Part shown: positions 24,982 to 34,249 of the stretch, piece by piece | Layout: each line of letters starts with the position of its first letter | Numbering within the stretch: the stretch's first letter is position 1 | NCBI GenBank assembly: GCA_963704035.1 | Contig: CAVPGR010000004.1 | Location: 496,001 to 560,000 of the forward strand | DNA: 64,000 bases | Direction of reading: 5' to 3' | Source of the DNA: JAOSJL01 sp963704035 | GTDB taxonomy: Bacteria > Actinomycetota > Acidimicrobiia > IMCC26256 > JAOSJL01 | Program-made: the position numbers and the translations under genes | Notes under the pieces: model-generated | Databases searched by the model: none | The model's input: the letters and a program-made list of their open reading frames with translations, nothing else | Told to the model about the DNA's origin: nothing

Positions 24982-26187
24982 TCAGTCCTGCACCGACCGA
25001 GGAAGGCCGAGCACACGCTCGGCGATCGTGTTGCGTTGGATTTCGCTCGTGCCGCCGCCGATGCTGTGACCGAGCGCGTCGAAGTAGGCCGCGTTCCAAC
25101 GACCCCGATCGACGACGTGTGGGGACTTCTTCGTGACGGGCGCGAGCGGACCTTCGATTCTCAACGCGAGGTGTGCGATGCGCTGTCGGAGCTGCGCCGC
25201 GAACAGCTTCCCCACCGAGGCGGTCGCGCCCGGTGGGCGACCCGCGATCTGGTCGCTGAGCGTGCGGTAGCCGAGGTGGCGCAGACCTTCGACCTCGATC
25301 CACAGTTGGGCGAGCTCCCGGCTGATCGCCTGGTCGTCGATCGCCCGGCCGTCACCGAGCGCAGTGTTGCCCGCGGTCCGGCGGAGTCGGGTGAGGTTCT
25401 GTTCGAGTGCCAGGACGCTCGACAGCCCGCTGCGTTCGTGTTCGAGGGTGGTGCGCGCGATCTGCCAACCACCGTGAAGGTCGCCGACGAGGTTGGCGAG
25501 AGGGATGCGGACGTCGTGGAAGAACATCTCGCTGAAATGGATGCCACCGGCCGCGTTGCGCAGCGGGGTGACGGTGAGCCCCGGCGTCTTCATGTCGCAG
25601 AGCACGTAGCTGATGCCTTCGCGCTTCGGCGCGTCGGGATCGCTGCGGACGAGGAGGAAGCACCAGTCGGCGATGGGCGCGAGGCTCGTCCAGACCTTTT
25701 GGCCGTTGACGACGAAATCGTCGCCATCGATCTCGGCGCGGGTCGTGAGCGCGGCGAGGTCGCTTCCCGCCTCGGGCTCGCTGAACCCCTGACACCAGAG
25801 CTCTTCGGCGGTCAGGATCTTCGGGAGGAAGCGCTCCCGCTGCTGCTCGGTGCCATGGCGGATCAGGGTCGGCCCCAGGATCGTCAGGCCGATCGTGTTG
25901 ATCAGGGGCGGTGTGCTCACCGCCGCCAGCTCCTCGGTGACGATCACCTGCTCGGTGAGCGATGCGTCCTGGCCGCCGTACCTCTCGGGCCAGGAGAGTC
26001 CGACGTAGCCCGCCTCCCAGAGGGTCCGCTGCCAGTCGCGAGCCATCTGGATCGCGTCCATGATGTTGGCGGCGCCGGCGCCCTTCATCACGCCCGCAGC
26101 GTCCTCGAGCCGGCCGGCGTGTTCCTCCAGCCAGGCGTGCAGCCGGGCCCGGAACTCCTCGTCTTCGGGTGAGAAGTGCAGGTCCAC
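24982..26187 (-). CDS. Acyl-CoA dehydrogenase, partner subunit
   Basis: 401 residues from GTG 26187, with GYVGLSWPERYGGQDASLTEQVIVTEELA, the FAD motif CQGFSEPEAGSDLAALTT, VVNGQKVWTSLAPIADW, and the C-terminal GHSIGGGTSEIQRNTIAERVLGLPR. The sequence looks complete. Together with the gene at 23838 it forms a classic actinobacterial FadE pair that inserts an alpha,beta double bond into branched or cyclic acyl-CoA. The start codon immediately follows the stop of the upstream monooxygenase gene. Confidence 0.9.
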   Translation of the reverse strand: MDLHFSPEDEEFRARLHAWLEEHAGRLEDAAGVMKGAGAANIMDAIQMARDWQRTLWEAGYVGLSWPERYGGQDASLTEQVIVTEELAAVSTPPLINTIGLTILGPTLIRHGTEQQRERFLPKILTAEELWCQGFSEPEAGSDLAALTTRAEIDGDDFVVNGQKVWTSLAPIADWCFLLVRSDPDAPKREGISYVLCDMKTPGLTVTPLRNAAGGIHFSEMFFHDVRIPLANLVGDLHGGWQIARTTLEHERSGLSSVLALEQNLTRLRRTAGNTALGDGRAIDDQAISRELAQLWIEVEGLRHLGYRTLSDQIAGRPPGATASVGKLFAAQLRQRIAHLALRIEGPLAPVTKKSPHVVDRGRWNAAYFDALGHSIGGGTSEIQRNTIAERVLGLPRSVQD

Positions 26188-27274
26188 TCAGGCGACCAGC
26201 CTCGTGTGAAGCTGCGATGCCAGGAGACGGATGCACTCGAGGGTCTCGAAATGCTCCCGGCCCGGCAGCCAGACCCGGCACGCCAGATGGGTGACTCCCG
26301 AGTCAGCCTGGAGGCTCTTGATCCGATCGAGCACATCGAACGGCGTGCCGACGAGGAAACAGCGGTCGAGAAGGGCCTGTTCGTCGATGTCGCCCATGAT
26401 GGCCAGATCGGCCTGCTCATCGATGGTCTCGGCCCGAATGGCCGCTACGTGGTCACGCAACGCGGGAAGCGCCCGCTCGCGAGCCTCATCCCCGTCGGCG
26501 GCCAGGAACACTTCGCGTGTCAGCCGCGACATCGACCTCGTTACGGTCGCGTCCGGCGGCCTCGAGCGCGTCGCCGTACCAGCCGATCTTGGTGCGGGCC
26601 TCGTCGTCGGTCTCGAGCGACGAGCAGCGGAAGCCGAGGCCGCGTGTCGCGGCCCACTCGATCGTGTCGCGCTTCCATCCGGTGACCCAGATCGGGGGGT
26701 GCGGCCACTGCACGGGTCGCGGGAGCATCGGTAGGTAGTCGGGCTTCGCCTGGCCTCGGCGCCACTGGTCGACGAACGGAGGCGTGTAGGGCTGGCGCCG
26801 CCAACCCGGTTGTCCCTCGACCTCGAGAGGGAACTGGTAGTGCTCACCGACGTACTGGACCGCGCCTTGCGTCCAGAGGGTACGGACGAGCTCGACGGCT
26901 TCGCGAAAGATTTCCTCTCGGTCGTCCCACGAAACCCCGGCCGCGTCGAACTCCGCCTTGCGCTCGCCGGGCGACACGCCCAGCACGGCTCGGCCCCGCG
27001 AGATGATGTCGGCGACAGCGAAGTCTTCGGCGACGTTGGTGGGGTACTCGAGGGTGAGTTGCCGGTTGGCTGCGCCCACGCGAATGGCGCTGGTGCGTGC
27101 CGCCGCGGCGGCGACGAGTGATCCGACGGCCGGGCAGCCGCGGGCGCCGTGGTGCTCCTCGAAGAGCACGAAGTCGAGACCGAGACGGTCGGCTTCGACG
27201 ATCTGGCCCAGCGCCGTCTCGTAGCCGTCGTTGGCGGATTCCGGACCGAGCCCGCACAGCAGTCCGAGTCGCAT
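26188..27274 (-). pseudogene. Luciferase-like (LLM) flavin-dependent oxidoreductase, frameshifted
   Basis: From ATG 27274 the frame gives MRLGLLCGLG, FVLFEEHHGARG, QLTLEYPTNVAEDFAVADIISRGRAVLGVSPGE and PPIWVTGWKRDTIEWAATRG, a bacterial-luciferase-type barrel. Near 26512-26524 it shifts; the next frame restores REVFLAADGDEARERALPALRDHVAAIRAETIDEQ and FLVGTPFDVLDRIKSLQADSGVTHLACRVWLPG to a stop at 26188. Corrected length would be about 362 residues, normal for the family. Such enzymes use FMNH2 or F420 for oxygenation, often of ketones or ring positions. It overlaps the neighbouring LLM gene by one base. Confidence 0.85.
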
Positions 27275-28335
27275 CAGCGCCCCTGTTCCTGTCGACGCCG
27301 ACTCTCCGCACGGAGGTGGGGCATGACCTCGTTCGCGAACGTCTCCATCGTGCGAAGAGTTCGCTCATGTTTGAAGTTGGCCCAGATCGTGCGCACGATC
27401 AGCAGGTCGAGGTCCATCTCGATCACCGGCTTCATCTGCTCGCGAACCGACTCGGGTGTCCCCACGGCGTTGCGTGGATTGTGGATGAACATGTCCTTGA
27501 GCTCGACGGGCAACTCGGTGATCTGCTCACCGTCGGGATTCATGCGTTTGAGGAATCCGAAGCCCAGGAACTGGTCGTTGAAGGCCGGCCAGAAGTCCTC
27601 CTCGGCGATCGCGGTGACCTCGTGCTCGCTGGGCATGACGAGAACGTCGCGGAACAGACCCCGCTTCATCGAGGCACGATCGTGACCGGCTGCGATCGCG
27701 GCTTCCTCGTAGAGGTCGAAGACCGAGCCGCCACCTTCCACATCTCCGGTGGTGCAGTAGGACCAGCCCCGGCGCCCTGATCCCTTGGCCGACCAGTCGG
27801 CGAACCCCGCGCAAACCCACAGAGGTGGCGGATTCTGTACGGGGCGCGTTGCCAACGACACCTTGTCGTAATCGTAGAAGTCGCCGTGGAAGGAGAATGT
27901 CTCCTCGGTGAGCGCGAGGCGGACGACCTCCATCGCTTCGAAGAGCCGGGCGCCCCAGCGACCTTCGGGAACACCGTGACCCAGGAATTCCTCGGGTCGA
28001 TAGCCCGCCCCCATCCCGAGCACGAGACGGCCACCGGAGAGGCGGTCGACGACGGCCGCTTCCTCGGCCACCTTGAGCGGGTCGTGCTGCGGGAGAAGCA
28101 GCGCTCCGGTGACGAGCTTGATCCGCTCGGTGTGCTGGGAGACGGCAGCGAGCGTCGGAAGCAGCGACGGGCAGTAGCCGTCGTACCAGAACGAGTGCTC
28201 GGTGAGCGCGATGCCGTCGAACCCGAGCTCCTCGGCGCGCTGCGCGTGCACGATCAGCTCGTCGTAGAGCTCGACGTGGGGACGCCTGTAGGGATGTGGG
28301 CTCTGCATCCCGTACGGGCCGACGATGATCTCCAT
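27274..28335 (-). CDS. Luciferase-like (LLM) flavin-dependent monooxygenase
   Basis: 353 residues from ATG 28335: MEIIVGPYGMQSPHPYRRPHVELYDELIVHAQRAEELGFDGIALTEHSFWYDGY, then LPQHDPLKVAEEAAVVDRLSGGRLVLGMGAGYRPEEF, a segment characteristic of LLM oxidoreductases, and the RMNPDGEQ/VGTPESVREQMKPVIEMDLDLLIVR end. It shares style with the gene at 28358 and the fused domain at 29407. Oxygenation or hydride transfer on a hydrophobic substrate is expected, with FMN or F420 not distinguishable. It is the fourth gene of the long operon. Confidence 0.9.
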   Translation of the reverse strand: MEIIVGPYGMQSPHPYRRPHVELYDELIVHAQRAEELGFDGIALTEHSFWYDGYCPSLLPTLAAVSQHTERIKLVTGALLLPQHDPLKVAEEAAVVDRLSGGRLVLGMGAGYRPEEFLGHGVPEGRWGARLFEAMEVVRLALTEETFSFHGDFYDYDKVSLATRPVQNPPPLWVCAGFADWSAKGSGRRGWSYCTTGDVEGGGSVFDLYEEAAIAAGHDRASMKRGLFRDVLVMPSEHEVTAIAEEDFWPAFNDQFLGFGFLKRMNPDGEQITELPVELKDMFIHNPRNAVGTPESVREQMKPVIEMDLDLLIVRTIWANFKHERTLRTMETFANEVMPHLRAESRRRQEQGR

Positions 28336-28357
28336 GCTGCTCCGGACTCGTTGGTCG

Positions 28358-29350
28358 TTACTTGAACTCGGGCATGATCTGGGTCGAGATGATCTCGCGT
28401 TGGATCGACGGGATGAAGACCGCCTCGACACCGAGATCGTCGTAGCGCTTCAGCTCCTCGACCGTCTCGCCGACCGTGCCGCAGAACAGGCTGTCGAGGA
28501 AGCGGCGGTACATCGGGTGATCCGGGGTCGGGTTGTAGACGTGCTTGCCCTCGTCGTCGACGAGATACCCGTAGCCGAGGATGTGCTCTTCGTAGAACGA
28601 GTCGATCATCACCTGGCGCATCATCTCGGCCTCGGCCATCGTCTCTCCGAGGAAGATGTCCTTGAACGCGGCGACCTTCAGCTGCTCGTCGGGCCACCCC
28701 GCTTCGCGGCCGGCCTTGCGGTACTCGTCGACGATCACCTTCACCCGCTCGAACGGCGAGTTGGCGAGCCAGTAGGGCAGGCCCGCCGTTCCGGCCCGGC
28801 GGGCCGCGGCCTCCGTCGTGCCGCCGCAAAGCCACATCGCGATGGGGCGCTGGACCGGAGTGGGCCGCAGGCTCACGTCGTCGTAGTGGTAGTGGTCGCC
28901 GTCGTGGGAGAACGTGTCGTGGGTCGTCGCCAGACGCAGGATCTCCATCGATTCACGGAGGCGGGCGCCGCGCGTGCTTTTGGCGGTGCCGATCCCGTCG
29001 AACTCGAGTGGCCGGTAGCCCATGCCGAGGCCGAGCACGACCCGACCGCCGGAGAGAACGTCGAGCGTGGCCGCGTGTTCCGCGGCTTCGAGCGGGTCGT
29101 AGAGCGTCTCGAGCATCGCGCCGGTCACGAGACGGATCGTCGAGGTCTTCGCCGCTGCCGCGCTGAGCGCCTGGAGCGGAAACGGGAGAAAGCCGTCGTA
29201 GGTGAAGTGGTGCTCGGGCGCGCCGTAGGCGTCGAAGCCCATCGCCTCCGCGTTGATCGCGTCCTGGACGAAGACGTCGTAGCCGTCTGCGAGCGCGGAC
29301 GGCATCGTACGCATCTTCGTGACCCCGAATGCGCCGGTCCAAAACTCCAT
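28358..29350 (-). CDS. Luciferase-like (LLM) flavin-dependent monooxygenase
   Basis: 330 residues: MEFWTGAFGVTKMRTMPSALADGYDVFVQDAINAEAMGFDAYGAPEHHFTYDGF, LYDPLEAAEHAATLDVLSGGRVVLGLGMGYRPLEFDGIG, and CGTVGETVEELKRYDDLGVEAVFIPSIQ. This is a complete LLM barrel. Its nearest relative in the window is the neighbouring gene at 27274, suggesting local duplication followed by divergence. Spacing to neighbours (56 bases upstream, 22 downstream) fits one transcript. Confidence 0.9.
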   Translation of the reverse strand: MEFWTGAFGVTKMRTMPSALADGYDVFVQDAINAEAMGFDAYGAPEHHFTYDGFLPFPLQALSAAAAKTSTIRLVTGAMLETLYDPLEAAEHAATLDVLSGGRVVLGLGMGYRPLEFDGIGTAKSTRGARLRESMEILRLATTHDTFSHDGDHYHYDDVSLRPTPVQRPIAMWLCGGTTEAAARRAGTAGLPYWLANSPFERVKVIVDEYRKAGREAGWPDEQLKVAAFKDIFLGETMAEAEMMRQVMIDSFYEEHILGYGYLVDDEGKHVYNPTPDHPMYRRFLDSLFCGTVGETVEELKRYDDLGVEAVFIPSIQREIISTQIMPEFK

Positions 29351-29406
29351 GGTGCTCCGTCTCTTCCGTTCTTCCTGACCGCTTCTTCGCTTGTTCTACG
29401 CTCGGC

Positions 29407-32046
29407 CTACGCCTGCAACATCGGTTGCACCTCGCTGGCGAACCGGAGCAGGTCACCGTCGGCGGGACTGCTCCGGCGCCATACGAGGTGGGCAATCGCG
29501 GTCTGTGCCGCGAGGGCCCGGATCTCGTCGATGAGATCGCTCGACCCACCACCGAACCGGTACTCGTCGCCGTGCCCGTCCATCACGATGCGCCGTTCGA
29601 GAACCGGCTCGATCTCGGCGCGAATCCGGCCTTCGGCGTCGGCGATCTCGCGGTAGCGGACGAGGCGCTCGACCGCCTCCGCCGTCGGAGTTCCGGCCGC
29701 AACGAGCGGAGAGACGCCTCGCTTCGCAGCCCATGCGAGCGTTTCGTCGTCGCCGATCTCGGCGTAGGCCGGTGGACGCGCGTTGTACGGCTTCGGCGTG
29801 ATGGCCAGGAAGTCGGGGGTGACCGGTCCCCAGTCCCATTGTGGGACGTAGGGGCCGCCGGGCGGCGGAGTCGTCGCACCTCGGGGAGCGTCGTCGGGAG
29901 TGTGCGAGGGAAACCGCACGAAGTCGCCCCGGTACCGGAATTCGTCGACCGCCCAGGCGTGGGTGACGAACTCGAGTGTCTCGTGTACCTGCGCCGCCGG
30001 CACACCCTGCTCACTCGCGGCGGCGAAGGCCAGGCCGGCCCGGCCGCGCGAGAAGACGTCGAGCACCGCGAGTTCCTCGGCAACCCGTACCGGATTGACG
30101 TGCGTGACCCGGCGGGTCGCCCGAAGCTGCACCGTGTTCGTCTGCCGGGCCAGGTTCGTCAGCCAGAGCACCGGCGACGGACAGCTGGTGGCGTCGTCGC
30201 GGGACTCGGAGACCCAGATGCTGTCGTAGCCGAGGCCGTCGGCCGCGACAGCCTCGCCGGCCACGTGTTGCCACGCGGCCCCGGCATCGTCGCCGACGAG
30301 GTCCCAGCTGAGGCCCACCCTCATGCCTTCCCCCTCATGGCTTCGCCGTGTCGCGCGGACGCGCTCGGCCGCGTCCTCGACCAGTGCGGACTTGGCGATC
30401 TTGCCGGTCGGTGTCATCGGGAGCTCGTCCACGACCACGACCGCCTCGGGCGCAAGGTACTTCATGGCCTGCTGCTCCGCGAAGAAGGTCCGGAGCTCTT
30501 CGACGCCGGTCGCCGCACCGTTCCGAGTGACCACGTACGCGCAGACCCGTTCGCCGAGCCGCTCATCGGGCATCCCCACCACGGCCGCTTCCTCGACGTC
30601 GGCATGTTCGACGAGAAGATCTTCGACGGCCTTCGGATAGATCTTCGTGCCACCCCGATTGATGACTTCCTTGGCCCGGCCCGCGAAATAGAGGTATCCC
30701 TCGTCGTCGACGTAGCCGCGGTCGCCGGTCACGAACCACCCGTCGTCGGTGCGGGTCGCCGCGGTGAGCTCGGGCTGCTTGTGGTAGGCGACGAACAACG
30801 TCGGGCCCCGGAACATGATGTCGCCCACCTCGCCCGGCGGTAGCTCCCGCGCGTGGTCGGCGGGATCGGCGATCTTCAGCTCGGCACCGAACAGTGGCCG
30901 GCCCACGGACTCCGTCGCCTTGTCTTCGGGGTCCCATGGCATGGTGCGCGTGTGGATGATGTTCTCGCCCATGCCGTAGGTGTTGGCCGATCGGACACCC
31001 CAGACGGCCTCGAGCGTCTCCATGAGCTCAGGCGAGCTCCGCGCACCGCCAACGCTCACGGACTTCACGCTCGAGGTATCGACGCTCGCGAAGTCGGGGT
31101 GGTGCAGGATGCCGATCAGGTGGGCAGGTGTTCCCGAGATCGAGGTCGCCCGTTCCCGCTCGATCAGCTCGAGTACGTCGCCGGGACGATAGCGGTCGAC
31201 GAGCACCATCGGGATGCCCGCGAGCGCGCATTGGTACGTGGTGAAGTGACCGAAGCTGTGGGTCATCGGCGAGCAGGTGAGGTTGACGATGTCGGGGTCG
31301 AGGTTCGCCAAGGCCTGCGACATGTTCTTGAACGTCGAGATGAGTGTGTTGTGGGTGTGCAGAAAACCCTTGGGGTTGCCTTCGGTACCCGAGGTGAAGT
31401 TCAGGTAGAAGACGTCGTCGGGGTCGGTCGTCACGCCTTCGAGGCGCTCCAGATCGCGTCCGCCCTCGTCGATCAGCGTCTCGAGGCCGGCCTCTCCTTC
31501 GCTACCCGAGGTGTCGCCGCGGACGACGATCAGCTTTTGGAGCCGGGGCAGGTCGTCGCGGATGTTGCGGATGGCGTTCGCGTAGCCGTGACCTTCGAAG
31601 CTGTCGGGAACGACCACGAAGTCGGTATCGCAGAATCCCAGCAACGAACGGAGCTCGCGCTCACGGAACACGCAGTGGGTGGGCTGGATCACCGCACCGA
31701 TTCGCGACAGCGCGATCTGGAGGAGGCAGAACTCGATCCAGTTGGGCAACTGGACGGCGACGATGTCGCCCTGCTCGACGCCAGTCCGAAGGAGACCGGC
31801 GGCGAGGGCGTCGGACTCCGCCTTGTACTCGGCGAACGTCATTCGCCGGTCCCGGGTGGTGACCGCCACCGCGTCCGGCCGTTCGGCGACGGTCTCGTCG
31901 AAGAGATCGTGGAGTGTCTGATCGGCCCACAGACCCGCCGAGACCCACCTCTGGCGGTAGGAATCGTCGAAGCGGGGGAACTCGTGCCCCCGCGGGAACT
32001 CGTGCCCTGTCGAGCCGGGTGGTGACGATGACTTAGTGGAGTTCAG
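29407..32046 (-). CDS. Fusion of AMP-forming CoA ligase and luciferase-like monooxygenase
   Basis: One uninterrupted frame encodes two enzymes. The first (~570 residues) is an ANL ligase: FTSGTEGNPKGFLHTHNTL, TYGMGENI, TGDRGYVDDEGYLYFAGRAKE and the catalytic Lys in MTPTGKIAKSALVED. After a short linker (RATRRSHEGEG) a second part starts MRVGLSWDLVGDDAG at 30324 and continues as an LLM barrel of ~305 residues. GAGGGGGAAGG lies just before this internal ATG, so separate translation of the second part is also possible. The homologous N-terminus (FDDSYRQRWVSAGLWADQTLHDLF) lies upstream of the first GTG (31869), yet no ATG/GTG/TTG occurs before the in-frame stop at 32049; CTG 32046 is the only near start. 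Confidence 0.8.
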   Translation of the reverse strand: MNSTKSSSPPGSTGHEFPRGHEFPRFDDSYRQRWVSAGLWADQTLHDLFDETVAERPDAVAVTTRDRRMTFAEYKAESDALAAGLLRTGVEQGDIVAVQLPNWIEFCLLQIALSRIGAVIQPTHCVFRERELRSLLGFCDTDFVVVPDSFEGHGYANAIRNIRDDLPRLQKLIVVRGDTSGSEGEAGLETLIDEGGRDLERLEGVTTDPDDVFYLNFTSGTEGNPKGFLHTHNTLISTFKNMSQALANLDPDIVNLTCSPMTHSFGHFTTYQCALAGIPMVLVDRYRPGDVLELIERERATSISGTPAHLIGILHHPDFASVDTSSVKSVSVGGARSSPELMETLEAVWGVRSANTYGMGENIIHTRTMPWDPEDKATESVGRPLFGAELKIADPADHARELPPGEVGDIMFRGPTLFVAYHKQPELTAATRTDDGWFVTGDRGYVDDEGYLYFAGRAKEVINRGGTKIYPKAVEDLLVEHADVEEAAVVGMPDERLGERVCAYVVTRNGAATGVEELRTFFAEQQAMKYLAPEAVVVVDELPMTPTGKIAKSALVEDAAERVRATRRSHEGEGMRVGLSWDLVGDDAGAAWQHVAGEAVAADGLGYDSIWVSESRDDATSCPSPVLWLTNLARQTNTVQLRATRRVTHVNPVRVAEELAVLDVFSRGRAGLAFAAASEQGVPAAQVHETLEFVTHAWAVDEFRYRGDFVRFPSHTPDDAPRGATTPPPGGPYVPQWDWGPVTPDFLAITPKPYNARPPAYAEIGDDETLAWAAKRGVSPLVAAGTPTAEAVERLVRYREIADAEGRIRAEIEPVLERRIVMDGHGDEYRFGGGSSDLIDEIRALAAQTAIAHLVWRRSSPADGDLLRFASEVQPMLQA

Positions 32047-32047
32047 T
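32031..32047. promoter_or_regulatory. Cluster palindrome, site 3, with divergent promoters
   Basis: ACTTAG-TGGAG-TTCAGT, one mismatch from consensus. On the plus strand TATACC (32058-32063) suits a promoter for the small gene at 32074, with the palindrome over its -35 region. It also precedes the 13-gene minus operon. Confidence 0.6.
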
Positions 32048-32073
32048 TAGATCACCCTATACCGTTCGAGGCC

Positions 32074-32259
32074 ATGCCGAAGCTCGTGGAGATCATCGCC
32101 CAGGAGCGCCGGTTGGCGGACCGACGACGAGAGATCGAGGAGCTGCGCGCCGAGAACGAGAAGCTGCGCGCCAACAACGAGCGCCTGCGGACGGCGATGC
32201 GGCGGTGTCTGACCTGCGAGTACCGCCTTCACGTGTTGTCCGTCGACGGCGAAAGCTGA
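32074..32259 (+). CDS. Small coiled-coil protein, function unknown
   Basis: 61 residues: MPKLVEIIAQERRLADRRREIEELRAENEKLRANNERLR then TAMRRCLTCEYRLHVL. Heptads with Leu/Ile and Glu/Lys/Arg predict a parallel leucine zipper, followed by a Cys-Leu-Thr-Cys pair that might bind metal. It has its own TATACC box and a cluster palindrome 27 bases upstream, which argues that it is real. It is transcribed alone, divergent from the long operon and convergent with the SRPBCC gene. A small regulator, or an adaptor that dimerises, is possible; I do not recognise a family. Confidence 0.6.
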   Translation: MPKLVEIIAQERRLADRRREIEELRAENEKLRANNERLRTAMRRCLTCEYRLHVLSVDGES

Positions 32260-32269
32260 TCACGCTCCA

Positions 32270-32710
32270 TCACGCGCCCGCGGCCTCTTCGATGCCGGGG
32301 AGGAGCGATCCGTAAAAGGCGGTCACGCTCTCGACGGCTTCTTCCTCGGTCATGTCGCGGGGTGCGGACCAGGTGCAGCTCCACTCGAGCCGACAACTGT
32401 CGGCGCCGGTCTCGTCGATGGTCATGGTCGCGAAGTAGTCGTCGACCGGCAGCGGATTATTGACCGGGATCGAGTACGAGATCGTCTTGTTCTCCTCATC
32501 GAGCACCTCGAGCTTCTCGACGATCGCCGTCGTCTCGTCGAGGTACATGTGGCGGAGCATCCCCGGACCTTCGCCCTCGAACTCATGGTGATGCACAGCA
32601 GGTACCCAACTCAGGTCGCTGAAATCGCCGAGCACCTTCCACAGGGTGTCCGCGGAAACCGTGAAATCTTGTGTGACGTGGACCTTTGCCTCGTCGTGGG
32701 GACCGGCCAT
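32270..32710 (-). CDS. SRPBCC (START-like) ligand-binding protein
   Basis: 146 residues from ATG 32710: KVHVTQDFTVSADTLWKVLGDFSDLSWVPAVHHHEFEGEGPGMLRHMYLDETTAIVEKLEVLDEENKTISYSI, ending ESVTAFYGSLLPGIEEAAG. This is the polyketide-cyclase/SRPBCC helix-grip fold with the long C-terminal helix. Such proteins bind hydrophobic ligands or cyclise and hydrate them. It is the second gene of the operon led by the flavoprotein at 34051, an arrangement suggesting that it handles that enzyme's hydrophobic product. Confidence 0.85.
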   Translation of the reverse strand: MAGPHDEAKVHVTQDFTVSADTLWKVLGDFSDLSWVPAVHHHEFEGEGPGMLRHMYLDETTAIVEKLEVLDEENKTISYSIPVNNPLPVDDYFATMTIDETGADSCRLEWSCTWSAPRDMTEEEAVESVTAFYGSLLPGIEEAAGA

Positions 32711-32745
32711 GCTCCTGCTCCTTTGTTCGTGTTTCGATCTTCGAA

Positions 32746-34051
32746 TCAGACGTGCTCGAGGACGGTGTCGGCGCAGATCATGGCGGAATCCGCCGCGCAC
32801 TCCAGCCCCGGCAGGGAACGAGAGCTCACCGTGTCGCCGGCGAAGTACAGACCAGCCGTATCCGGCGCCTCGGGCCCCGGCCGGTTCACGCCCTCACGCC
32901 CCGGGTTGCGCGCCGGTTCTTCCCAGTGGAAGTAGGGCTTGATCCACAGCGCGCTCTCCTCCCAGCCCGGGAACATCTCGTCGATGTCCTCGCGCAGGAG
33001 CTCGATCCTCTTGTCGAGCTGGGCGCGGTCGCTCCCCAGCTCGATGTCGCACTGGCAACATGCTTCGAAGAGATGCTCGCCTTCGGGTGAGAGCGACGGC
33101 GCGACGTTGCTGGCCATGAAGCCGGCGAGTGGGTGCTCGGCTCGTACCGCGTCGGTGAGCACGAACTCCTTCCCCTCGTAGAGCGGTTCGCGCAGGGCGG
33201 CCGTGACACCGAAGAGAGCGGTCTTGCGTCCGAGGTGCTTCGCCTGGGCAACGAACTCCGGTGTGAACTCACTCTCGTCGGCGAACTCGAAGAGGTCCCA
33301 GATGGGAAATGCCGTGATGACGACCCGGGCATCGATCTTCTCGGCCTTCCCGTCACGGCCCTCGAAGACGACACCTCGGACCGCGCCGTCCTCGATCGAG
33401 ATCTCCGACACCATCGAACCGGTTCGGACCTCTCCCCCGCGCTCTCGCACCGCTTCGGCCAGGATGCGCATGAAGTCGCCGTACCCGTGCGCGGCGAGAT
33501 AGATCCGGGGTGACGCCAGCACGTTGCGCATCGACTGGACCATCGTGCTCGCGGCGATGTCCTCCAAGCGCGGCAGGGTGCTCATCACGATCGAGCTGAA
33601 CCGACACATGTCCAGCAACTCCGGGTTCCGGACCCGTGTCACGAGCCAGTCGGCAGCCGAGATGCCGTCGAGAGCGGGGAGATCCTCGTCACCGACCTGC
33701 CCGAACGCGTCCACGAACGCGGCCGCCTCCTCGGGTGGCGCCTCCAGCGCGAGCGACGGGAGGCTGACGAAGTCGCCGTTGCGGTAGTGGATGACATCGT
33801 CGAAGAAGCCCCGCTCCCCCGGTTCCTTCCCCACACGCGAGAACAGGGTGTCGACCTTGCCGTTCTCGAGTCCGGCGCGGGGGCCGCCGGTGTTCGTGGT
33901 GTGGCCCCGCTGTTGGAACGAGTACGCCCGCCCCCCGATCGCCTTCGCCCGCTCGAGCGTCAGAACCTTCTGGCCGGCGCCGGCGAGCAACGCGCTCGAC
34001 ACCCAATCCGGCGATCCCCGCTCCGATCACGACGATGTCGTACTCGGCCAC
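32746..34051 (-). pseudogene. CrtI/amine-oxidase-like FAD oxidoreductase, frameshifted near the start
   Basis: GTG 34051 starts VAEYDIVVIGAGIAGLG, the dinucleotide-binding motif, but the rest of the protein (SSALLAGAGQKVLTLERAKAIGGRAYSFQQRGHTTNTGG onward to FAGDTVSSRSLPGLECAADSAMICAD) is in another frame; the shift is near 34000. The body is of the phytoene-desaturase/NAD(P)-binding Rossmann type, about 435 residues if corrected. These enzymes desaturate or isomerise polyenes and related hydrocarbons. As written the FAD motif is separated from the rest, so activity requires the frame to be intact in the organism. Confidence 0.82.
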
Positions 34052-34125
34052 TGTGTTCTCCCGCACCTCACGACGACCCAGCTCGATGAGGCGTCCGGCA
34101 TCATCGTGTGCTCGTGTCCATCCCA

Positions 34126-34141
34126 ACTTAATCCGTTAAGT
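34126..34141. promoter_or_regulatory. Cluster palindrome, site 4
   Basis: ACTTAA-TCCG-TTAAGT, a perfect inverted repeat with a 4-base spacer, between the divergent flavoprotein (34051) and phosphotransferase (34250) operons. It is the most symmetrical of the six sites. Confidence 0.7.
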
Positions 34142-34249
34142 TAGGCGCGATAAGGTTTCAGTTCAAGCGCCGGAATCGGGGCGGGAACAGCTCAGGACGG
34201 CCCGGGATCGCCCGGACGACCGGGGAAGCGTCGAAGGGAAGGGGGGCCG

